Of a stretch of 64,000 nucleotides of DNA, positions 12,501-24,500 are shown piece by piece (position 1 is the first letter of the stretch; every line of letters starts with the position of its first letter). The DNA is taken from the NCBI GenBank assembly GCA_009922615.1, contig RFVF01000023.1:1-64000 (forward strand), given 5' to 3'. This DNA is from Pseudomonadota bacterium (lineage in GTDB: Bacteria > Verrucomicrobiota > Verrucomicrobiia > Limisphaerales > SXTU01). The translations under genes and the position numbers were made by a program. Below the pieces are notes generated by a model that saw only the letters and a program-made list of their open reading frames with translations, had not been told where the DNA came from and did no database searches.

Positions 12501-15500
12501 GAACACGGACGGAAGCCTGGACTTGGGCTTCAACAACTCGGGTGCTGGTTTCAACGGATTTGTCAGCGCGTTGGCTGTTGACGCCAGTGGGCGCATTTTG
12601 GCCGGTGGTGCGTTTACCTCGGTGAGCGGCACAAGTCGCAGCCGCATCGTCCGTTTGACAAGCGCTGCCGGAGCCGTGGACGGAACTTTCGACCCTGGCA
12701 CGGGCTTTGACGAATACGTAAGCACGGTGACGGTGCAGCCCGATGGCAAGCTGCTGTTGGTGGGCGGGTTCACCGCTTTTGATGGGCTGCAGGCGAACCG
12801 CATCGCTCGCCTCAATCCCGACGGTTCCATAGATACGACCGTTAACTTTGGGACTGGGGCAGATAACTTTGTGTCGGCCATGGCGGTTCAGCCTTGGGAT
12901 CAAAAAATCATCATAGGCGGCGCGTTTACGAAGGTGGATGGCCAAGCTCGCAACGGCGTAGCCCGGGTCAATGCCGGCGCGAATGGGGCAGGGGGAGGCA
13001 GTTTTGAATTCACGGCTTTGACCTATCTGGTGGATGAGAATGCCACCAACGCGACGGTGTCCGTCGTGCGGCGCGGCGGGTTGACGGGCACGGCCACGGT
13101 GCAACTTGCCACCAGCGATGGCACGGCATTGCAGGGAGTGGATTACGTGGGCATTACCAGCACGCTAACCTTTGTAAACGGGCAAAACTTGACGAACTTG
13201 TTCGTCCGGATTCTGGACAATCTAGTCCCGAATCCAAATAAGACGGTGAACTTGACCCTCTTGAATCCGTCACCGGGTTCTGGCTTGGGCACGGTGAACC
13301 CGGCGACCATTACCATTGTGGACAACGACAGCGTGCTGGAATTTTCGGCGGCAACTTACTCGGTTAGCGAGAGTTCCTCCAACGCCACCATCATCGTGGT
13401 TCGCAACGGCGGCGGGGCTGGTGCCGTGTCTGTCGCCTACTCCACAGCCGGTGGCACGGCGACCGAGGGTGTGGATTTCATCATGGTCACCAACCAGTTG
13501 TTCTGGGCCGCAGGTGACGTGGCTCCCAAGTCTTTCAACGTGCCCATCATCTCTGATAGCTTGGTGGAGGGCAACGAGACGGTGCTTCTGACGCTTTCCA
13601 ACCCGGGTGGTTCAGCGACATTGGGGCGCTCGACGGCGGTGCTGACGATTGTCGATGATGATTTTTCACCCGGCGTGCTTGGCTTTTCCACGAATAGCTA
13701 TGTTGCCATGGAAAATTCGGGCACGGCCGTCATCACCGTGGTTCGCACCAACGGCACCACCGGTCCGGTTTCGGTTCAGTTCGGCACCGCGAATGGTTCG
13801 GCCATTGCGGGTGTGCGGTATTTGGCCACAAACGGCTTCCTCAATTTTTCCGATGGCCAGACGACCAAGACATTCAGCGTCCCGTTAATCAACGACAGCG
13901 TCTCCCAAGGCGATCAGTCTGTTCTGTTGATATTGTCCAATCCCGGCAACGGGGCTGCCTTAGGCCTGACGAACGCTGCTTTGCTCATTCGTGACGACGA
14001 GATCAGTAATGGCATACTCACCTTCAGCAGCACCAATTACGTGGTGGTTGAAAATGTCGGAGCCGCCGCCATCACGGTCATTCGCACCAACGGAAGCCAG
14101 GGAACGGTGACGGCCAATTTCACCACCGCAGACGGAACGGCCAAGGCCGGTTCGGATTACACCACGACCAGCGGAACACTCATCTTCGCGGATGGGGTGA
14201 CCAATGTGACATTCAATATTCCGATACTGGATGACACGATCATTGAGCCCACGGAAGTGCTTAACCTGTATTTGAGTAACCCCACCGGCGGAGCGACGCT
14301 TGGGCTGGCGAGCGCGACGCTCACTATTGTGGATGATGATTATCATCCCGGGAGCTTTACGTTCACGGCCGCAACTTACTTGGTGAAAGATACCGAATCC
14401 ACTAACACGCATTACTTCGATGACAATACAGCCTACGATGGGTTCTACGGACTGTTTACCGGTTCGCCGGGAACAATCCTTTATAGCAATCGTCACCACA
14501 ACATTCCGGGGGCCTTGATAACCGTGACGCGCACGGGGGGGGCTGATGGGGTGGTCAGTGTGGATTTCGCCACTCGTAACAGCACGAATGTTATCTCTAC
14601 CAACATTTTTTCAACGAACTTTTTCTTGATCACTAGCAATGCTCAGGCAGGGGTCGATTATGTCGCCACGAGCGGAACGCTTACTTTCATGGACCATGAA
14701 ATGGCCAAGAGTTTCATCGTGCCGATCATTGCAAACAATACGTTCCTTTTTTCAAGAACCAACAGCTTGATACCTTTCGAATATCTTCCGTTTGATGTCG
14801 TATTGAGCAATGCGACCGGTGGAGCAACTTTAGGCGGCCTCACCTCAGCCCAAGTGATGATCGAGCGGATCGCGGACACCACCTCATATCGCTGGTCTCG
14901 CAAACATTTCCGAGTCCGTGAGGATATCGGGGTCGCTCGGCTCTTCGGTTTCGGACCGGCTACGACTACGTTGATTATCTCATTCAACGATCCCAAAAAC
15001 GGCACCAATCTTTGGACCGTAGGAGGCTTCTTTAACACCATCGAGACCCTGCAACAGGCTGGCTCTGACTGGGCGTATAATGGGAATCCAGCGGGCAACA
15101 CGGTAACTGGTGACTATGACGGGAGGACCCAGACGATTTCCGTGGGTAATGTTTGGGCGGTGAGTGTTCCTATTTACGACGATTTAATTGCTGAGTTTAA
15201 TGAAGACTTTGTTGCTCAGTTGCATCATGCAAATTCTGCTGCGATTGATGATGAGGCGTCCGTGACCATTCTGGACAATGACGATCCTCCGGGTGCTTTT
15301 GACAGGGATTATAATCCCGACTTTGACGACAAGACTGTGCCGCCGCAGAACTCGGTGCCGGGCGCGAATAATACCGTGTTTGCCGTGGCGGTTCAGGATG
15401 ATGGCAAGGCGGTCATCGGAGGTGATTTCACGGCGGTGAACACCTTCCAGCGGAGTCGGATCGCGCGAATGAATCTGGATGGGTCATTGGATACCTCGTT

Positions 15501-18500
15501 CAATCCCGGGGTGGGGGCGAACGACTTTGTGGCGGCGGTTGGCGTGTATCCGGCCACCACCAACTCGTCGATTGTGTTTGATACAAACGGAGTGGCGATC
15601 GCGACGAATCTCGTGGTGAGCACCAATGCCGGTAAGATTATCTTGGGCGGCGGCTTTTCGTCCTATAATGGGACATCACGCAATTTCATTGCCCGGGTGG
15701 ATACCAACGGTGTGTTGGATGCTTCGTTTAATCCGGGCATTGGAGCCAATGCCGCGATCCGTGCCCTGCGGGTCTACACCAATGGTGCGTTCAATGGACG
15801 GGTGCTGATTGCTGGTGATTTCACCAGCTATTACGGGACCAATCGCAACCATATCGCTCGCATCAACGAGGATGGCACACTCGACACGGGTTTCAATCCC
15901 GGCACGGGTGCCAACGGTCCGATCTATGCCATGGTGATTCAGGCAGACGGCAAGGTGATTATTGGCGGCGAGTTTACTACTTTTAACGGGGTGCCGCGTA
16001 ATCGTGTGGCCCGGCTTACGGCAACGGGGGCGCTGGATTCAACCTTCAACCCCAGCGCAGGAGCGGATGGAACTGTCTATGCGCTTGGATTGGAGCGACC
16101 GGCCGGAATCATCAATGTAAACCGCACGGCATCGGGCGGCGCAGCCGAGGATGATTTCATTGTCAATCTCGGAACTGCCACGGCGGGCACGATCACAATC
16201 AACTATGACTTTTACTTCATCCCTGACCAGCTTCGGGTCTATTATGGCAGCAGCCGCATCCCGGCCAACCGGATATATGACACTGGGGTCACGAATGGGG
16301 CAAACACCGTGACGATTCCATTTGGTCCTGGGACGAATAACACCCTGCTCATCGTGATGAACGAGGGGAGTGCCTTTGACCCCAGCACACAATGGACATA
16401 CGACGCTACGGTATTTCCAACAGCCAGCGCAGCGGAGCGGATCATTCTGGGTGGGGAGTTCAACAACTTTGATTTGCGCAGACGCAACAAGGTGGCACGA
16501 CTGAACTCCGATGGTTCGTTGGACACTTCGTTTGCGACGGGCAGCGGTTTCAATGACACCGTGTATGCCATCGCGATGACTTCGTCCGGCCAGGCGGTGT
16601 TTGGTGGGCAATTTACTGATTTTAACAACACACGGCGCATTGGTATGGCCCGCCTGTTGTTGAACGGCACGCTCGACACCACGTTCATGGACACGTCGTT
16701 CAATCAGTTTATCGGACTGATCAACCTGACCAACGGTCAGCCACGGAATTTTGTTTCCGCGATCGCGATCCAGCCGGCAACAAACACGATTTCTGTAAGT
16801 AACGGCACGAACGCCTTTTCAATCACTAACCTCACCGAGGATTTCATCATCGGCGGATCATTCCAGCAGGGCGGTGGCGGAAACCGCGATCTGGCCAATT
16901 CCGTGGCCCCGGGATTCACCAGCACCAACAGTGGTCGGCGGGTGCTCGCGGGTTTCGATCGGAGTGACAAGTTGGCAAAGCCAGGAGAGTGGCCGCGGGC
17001 TGACATCCGAAAGCGGAGCAATGTGGCCCGCGTGAAGGGCGGCACCACTCGCGGCCCAGGTAATATCGACTTCACGTTGCCGAATTACGCACTGGATGAG
17101 GGCGGTGGAAGCATTTTCATAACGTTGAACCGCACCAACGGTGGCTACGATAACGGCAGCTTTACGGAACGCCCCATCGGCCCGGCCGCAGTAAGTTTCA
17201 ATACGGTTGATGCCCCCTTTGGTCCGGGGGCTGCCACGGCTGGGGTTGATTATATTACTGCCCGCCGCCAACCGATCTGGGTGCTGGAGGGGCCCCGTCC
17301 TAGCGATGGCACTACCGGGGCGAATAATGTGCTGCGCGGTGCGACTGATGTTTTTGTGGCGGTGCAGGAAGATACCTTGATTGAGGGTAATGAGATCGTC
17401 GACCTCGTGCTCTCCATTCCTCAAGGGCAATTGTTCCTGAACGGTGAGCGCGTCGCAACCGGAGTGGCACTGGGGGTTTCTCACTCCACGCTGACCATCG
17501 TGGATAACGATTTTAATCCGGGGGTTCTGACGTTTCCGCAGAGTGTTTTCCGGGTGGACGAAAACGTCGGGGCGGCGGTCATTACAGTAATCCGCACTAA
17601 CGGAAGTGCGGGGCCTATTTCCTGCGACTATTCGACTGTTGAAATCGGTAGCACCTCAACCGTGGGGGCCGATTATGTAGCGACGTTTGGGTCCATCGCC
17701 TTTGCCTCCGGCCAGTTGACCAATACGTTCTCCGTTCAGATTATAGACGATACGATCGTTGAATTAGATGAAACAATTGTAATTCGCCTCAGCAACCCGC
17801 GCGGTGGTGCTACCTTGGGGCTGACCAATGCGGCGATCTTGATCATTGACAATGATTTTGCGGCTGGCCGGCTGAATTTTTCGCAGACGAATTACACTGT
17901 TTCGGAATCTGGGGGCACGGCCTTGATCACCGTGCAGCGGTCCGGCGGCAGCCAGGGCGCGGTCACGGTTCAGGCTACGGTGAGCGATGGCACGGCTGTC
18001 TCACCTGTCGATTATGCGGCCGCAACTAACACATTGGTGTGGGCAGCGGGGGAAACTGCCAGCAAGGTGTTCCCAGTCTCAATCGTGAACAACCTGATCG
18101 TGGATGGCAACCGGACGGTGAATCTTGCACTGGCCAATTCTTCGATTCCTGGCGCTCTGGGCACGGTTACCAACGCCGTTTTGACCATAGTGGATGACGA
18201 TGTCTACGGTGGGCTGGCATTCAGCCAGTCGGCTTACACGGTTAACGAAAATGGTGGGCAAGCCATCATCACGGTAGTGCGCTTGGGTGGCGTGGCGGGG
18301 ACGGTCGGTGCCCGCTTTGACACGGTGGTGGGTGGCACAGCCAGGGCAGGCGTTGACTATGTGACCACCAACGGGACGGTGACGATGGTGCCCGGGCAGA
18401 CGAGCACCAATTTCATCGTCAGGATTCTCGACAATACCATTGCCGATGGGACGCGCACGGTAAATTTGCTGCTTTCCAGCCCGACCAATGGAACCTTGAC

Positions 18501-21500
18501 CTTCCCTACCACGGCCATCCTTTCAATCATCGACGATGAGTCAGCGAACATCCCGGCCGGTTCACTAGATACCACCTATACATCCTCGGGAGCTGACAGC
18601 GCGATATACACGCTGGCGCTCCAGCCGGATGGAAATCTGCTGGTCGGTGGTGATTTCACCGGCGTCAACGGCGTTTCGCGCAACCGGCTCGCTCGGTTGA
18701 ATGCGACCGGGGCGCTGGATCCGGTATTCAATCCCGGTGGAGCAAACGGGTCGATTCGTTCAATTTTGGTGTATGATCACGGGTTCAACACCGGGCGCAT
18801 TTTGGTGTCTGGCTTCTTTACCCAAGTCAGTGGAACGAATCGCTCCCGAATTGCGCGTCTGAATCAGGGTGGCTCGGTGGATTTGACGTTCGATCCCGGA
18901 GCGGGTGCGGACAATGCGATTTACGCCGTCGCTTTGCAGCCGGATGACAAGGTGGTGATTGGCGGCGGATTTAGCACGTTTAACGGGATTGGGCGGAACT
19001 TCATTGCCCGCCTGAATGAGAATGGCACGCTTGATAACACGTTTGATCCCGGCACGGGTGCCAACGGTCCGGTTTACGCCGTGGCGGTGCAGCCAGACGG
19101 CAAGGTGCTGATCGGCGGCGATTTCACGATGGTCAACGGAGTTGCTCTGACGAACCTAGCCCGGTTGAACGGAAACGGCTCGGTAGACACAAGCTTCAAC
19201 ATCGGGTCCGGTGCCAGCAGCACGGTTCGCTCTTTGCTTGTCCAGACCGACGGTAAGATTCTTATGGCTGGCTCGTTTACGAATTACGCTGGTAATGCGG
19301 TCGGTCGGGTGGCCCGGCTGGATGCGGCGGGCGGGCTGGACACCAGCTTCAACACTGGTGGTGTGGGGGCTGATAACGCGGTGTTTTTCATGACTGTGCA
19401 GCGGGATGGCAAGATGCTACTGGGTGGCGACTTCACCCGTTTCAACGGAGTGAGTCGCAACCGATTTACCCGCTTGAATCCTGATGGCACCACCGATCCG
19501 ACCATCAATATAGGAACCGGCGCTAATAATTTCATTGCCGCCATCGCGTTGCAGACGGATGACAAGATCATTTTGGCGGGCGGATTTACCACCTTCAACA
19601 GTGTGCCCAAGAACTATCTTGTCCGGCTCAACGGCGGGGTGATCGCCGGCTCCGGCAGCTTGGAGTTTACCTCTGCAAATTACTCGGTAGCGGAGAACGC
19701 AGGGTCGGGCACGATTGTCGTGCGTCGCGTGGGCGGCACGACTGGATCAGCATCGGTATTCTTCACGACCTCGGATGGCACGGCTACCACCAATGGCATC
19801 CACTATACGAATGTGGCTGCCACGCTGAACTTCCCGCAGGGCGAGACGTTTGTGGCGACGAATATATCCATCGTGGACGACCAGATCGTCAACGCTGATC
19901 GCTATGTTAACTTAACGCTTTCCAATTTTGTGGGGGCGGCTCCCGGCGGTCAGACAAACGCCTTGTTGACTATTGTGAACGATGACGGGCGCATCGGTTT
20001 CAGTGCTCCGACTTACAACGTCAGTGAAGTGGTTCCGAGTGGCAGTGCGACGATCACCGTATTGCGAAACGGTGGCGCCACCGGGCAGGTGGCAGTGCAG
20101 TTTGCAACTACGACAAACGGCACGGCTGCACCCAATCAACGGTTTACACCGGTCAGTGGCACCTTGGTATTTGCCCCGGGCGAGACGAACAAGACCTTCA
20201 GCGTGCCGATCATCGATGATCTGCTCTTAAATGGAAATCAGACTATCGAATTGGTGTTGACTAACCTCACGGGCAACGCCGTGCCCGGTCAAATGACGGC
20301 ACTGCTCACGATCATCGACAACGATGTGGCTCCCGGGGTCTTCAACTTTGAGCGCGGCAATTATGTGACCAATGAAAGCGACACGATCGTGTTAGCGCAG
20401 ATCACAGTCACGCGCACCAATGGCAGCACTGGGGTGGTGTCGGTGGATTATCGCACGGGGAATGGCACAGCCATAGCTGGACAAGATTATCTCACGAGTA
20501 TTGGGACGCTGTCTTTTGCGGACGGAGAAACCTTTAAGACTTTCACGGTGCCCATCCTGCCCGACACGGTTCAGGAAACAAACGAGACGGTTTTCTTGGA
20601 TCTGCTCAATCCTACAGGCGGGGCCACCATTGGGTTTCAAAACTCTGCTATTCTAACCATTGTTAACAATGACATTTTGATTTTCGGCAACTTGGTCTTC
20701 AGCAGTGCCACTTACACGAACCGGGAGGATGACGGAGCAGCGGTGATCACCGTCCGCCGTATAGGCGGAACGACCGGAAGCATTGGAGTGTCATACGCCA
20801 CCACCAACACAGGGACCGCCATCCCGGGTTTCCATTATACCCCGGCAAGCGGTTCATTGACTTGGGGAGATGGAGATGCCAGCCCGCGATCTTTTGTAAT
20901 TCCGCTCTTCAATAATACTATCGTGGACGGCAACCGGACCGTGGACTTGGTTTTGCTGAATCCCACCAATGGCGCGAGTCTCAACATACCCAGCCTGGCG
21001 ACCTTGACGATTTTGGATGATGACTCAGCGCCCGGGGTGCTCGGATTTAGTGCGCCCATTTTCAACGTGCTGGAGAGTGCCTCCAATGCAGTCATCACGG
21101 TTACGCGCACGAATGGTTTTACCGGTTCCGTTTCCGTTCAATATGCGACTTTCACCAATGTTAACGACGGAGCGGTGGCCTACTCCGGCGGAGTGGTTCT
21201 TCCCGGGGTTCACTCCTATACCAATACCTTTGGCACGCTGACTTTCACCAATGGCATCATCAGCCAGAGCTTCGTGGTGCCGATGATTGACAACAACCTA
21301 CAGGATGGTAACCGGACCTTCAGCATCCGGTTGTTTGGAGAATCTGGCGGAGCGCTATTGGGCTTGAGCAATGCCACGGTGCGCATCGTGGATAACGAAA
21401 ACGCCGCGGGTTCCGTGGACACCGGCTTCATTACCGGCTCTGGGGCGAATGGAACCGTTTTCTCCATTGTCTTGGCGACGAACGGGCAGGCGGTCTTGGG

Positions 21501-24500
21501 AGGTGACTTCACATCTTTCAATGGCTCGCCCCGGCAAAATGTTGCGCGCGTCAATTTGGACGGAACCTTGGATAATGGTTTCGATCCGGGCTCCATCGTC
21601 TTCGGCACCAACGCCGGAATTGTGCGGGCGGTGGGCGTTTACACGAATGGCGTTAATGCCAACAAGGTAGTCATCGGCGGACTTTTCACCTTGGTGGGCA
21701 ATGCCTCCCGCACCAATGTCGCTCGGCTCAACTCAGATGGCACGCCGGACACGACCTTCGATCCGGGGACCGGGGTCAACAACGCCGTCAACAGCGTGGC
21801 GATTCAAAACAACGGCCGGGTGCTGCTTGGGGGGACGTTCACGGCAGTCAATGGCACCAATCGCAACTTCATTGCCCGCCTGAATTTTGATGGCAGCTTG
21901 GACACGACTTTCAGTGCGGGCGGCGGTCCCGATGCGCAGGTCCGGGTGGTGGTGCCGTTGAATGATGGCACGGTGCTCATCGCGGGTGACTTTGATTCCG
22001 TGGCGGGTGTTCCAAACCGACGAGTGGCTCGGTTGAATGCAGATGGCAGCCCCGATTCTAGCTTCATCTCACGCGGGATGATCACGAACGGTGCAATTTA
22101 CAGCATGGTGCTGCAAATCAATGGCCAGATTTTGATTGGCGGCACGTTCACGGCGACCAACGGTGCCGGGGCGGTGCGAGTCAATGTGGCGCGTTTGAAC
22201 GCTGACGGGACTTTGGATCCCACTTTCGATCCCGCCACTGGCCCGGATGATTTTGTGGATGCGCTGGCAGTTCAGCCCGATGGCAAGATCATCGTTGGCG
22301 GCGCCTTTGCGAATTTTGCTGGTTACAGCCGCAGCCGGCTGGCCCGTTTGGACCTCAATGGAGGAGTGGATCCGACCATCAACATTGGCACCGGGGCTGA
22401 CAACCTCGTGGCCGCCCTAGCGCTGCAAAACGACGGAAAGATTCTCGTGGGTGGCGCGTTCACTAGTTTCAACCGGGTGCCGCAGAATCACTTCACTCGG
22501 TTGCATGGCGGCCAGAATTATGGCGCGGGCTTGGTGGTGTTTGGTGCGTCCCAGTTTACGGTGAGCGAGGCCGGCACGAACGCGATCATCAGTGTCTTGC
22601 GCACTGGCGGGACGAGCAACTTCGTGTCGGTGGATTATTCTGTGATTGCGGGGGGGACGGCGGTGCCTGGGGTTGATTATCTGCCCGTAGGCGGCACGTT
22701 GTTCTTCGGGCAGGGCGAGACACTGCGCACGTTTGTTTTGCCGATCATCGATGACACGCTGGTCAAGCCGGACCGTACTGTATTCCTCACGCTGTCCAAC
22801 GTGACCGGTGGCGCGGCGCTGGATATTCCTCCGACGGCGGTGCTCACGATCACGGAGAATGACTCACAATTGAGCTTCTCATCCGGTGCATTCAGCGTCG
22901 CGGAGAACGGGACGAATGCCGTGGTCACCGTGGTTCGCCTTGGGGGCACCAACGAGCTGGTCTTCGTGGATTATTTCACGGCTGGGATCACGGCCACTCC
23001 GCTGCTGGATTTCACCAATGTGTCGGGCACGTTGACGTTCCTGCCCGGCGTAAGCACGCAGACCTTCCTCGTGCCGGTGGTGGATGACATTTTGGTGGAG
23101 GGCAGCGAAACGGTCGCCTTGTTCCTGACCAATGCTGGACCGATCGGCATCGCAGCCGTCGGCGGCGTGACCAATTCGACGTTGACCATCGTGGACAACG
23201 ACTTTGGCGTGGGCGTGCTGGGTTTTGCTGCCACGAATTTCAATGCGCTCGAAAATGCTGGGTTCGCCGTCATTACCGTGGTGCGCACGAATGGCAGCTC
23301 CGGGGCAGTGACCGTCACCTTTGCCACGGTGGATGGCGTGGGGAACGCTACGCCCGGGGTGGATTATCTCAGCACCAACGGCATCCTGACTTTCGGTGAT
23401 GGAGAGACTTCCAAGACGTTCAACGTGCCCATCATTGATGACCCGCTTGTCGAGGGGCCCGAGACGGTGGCGTTGCAGTTGGTGGCCACGACCGGCGGGG
23501 CCGGTCTGGGGCTGACGAACGCGACCATGACCATTGTGGACGATGATTCCTACGGCACCTTCCAGTTCAGCACGAACAGCTACTTTGTATCGGAGTCAGT
23601 GGGTAGCGTCACGGTCACGGTTTTGCGGACGGGGGGCACCGTAGGCGCGGTCTCGGTGGATTTTGCCACGGTGGGCGGAACCGCTACTCCGGGGGTGGAC
23701 TACTTCCCTGTTGCTCAAGTGTTGCGGTTTGCTCAAGGGCAGAGTTCGAGCAACGTGACGGTGCAGATCATCAATGATCAGATCGTTGAGCCTCAGGAGT
23801 CCATCGGTTTGATCCTCACCAATGCCACGGCAGGGGCAGTGCTGGGTTCCCTGACCAATTCGACGATCTTGATCGCCGACGATGACATGCAGTTCAGCTT
23901 CATCCAGACCAACTACTTGGTGGTGGAGAACGCCGGCACTGCGGTGGTGACGGTGAGCCGCTACGGGGTGACCAATCTGGTCGGCAGCGTGACCTACGCC
24001 ACCAGCGATGGCTCGGCGCTCAACGGGGTGGACTACCTTGGCGTGACGAACACGCTCGTCTTCCGGCCCGGAGTCACGAGCTCCAACTTCTCGGTGCCGA
24101 TCCTCGACAATCAGGTTGTGCAACTGAACCGCACGCTTAACCTGACGTTGTCCAACGCCACTTCGACCTCGAACAACATCGTTTCCACCAACAACGCGAG
24201 CGTGGGCACCAATGGCGTGGCCACGCTCACTATTCTGGATAACGACAACACCTTCAGCTTCAATGCCACTGACTACACCGTCAGCGAATCTGCGGGCCAG
24301 TTGCAGGTCACGGTGGTGCGGTCGGGCCAAAATACCGGCGTGGTGTCCGTGGTCTGCGCCACCGTCCCGCTCTCGATCCCGAATGCGGCCACGCCGAATG
24401 CGGACTACAGCGCCGTCTCCGCCACCCTTTCGTTCAGCCCGGGCCAATCGAACGTCCTGTTCTCCGTGCCGATCATTGCCGACACCTTGCCGGAAGGTAA

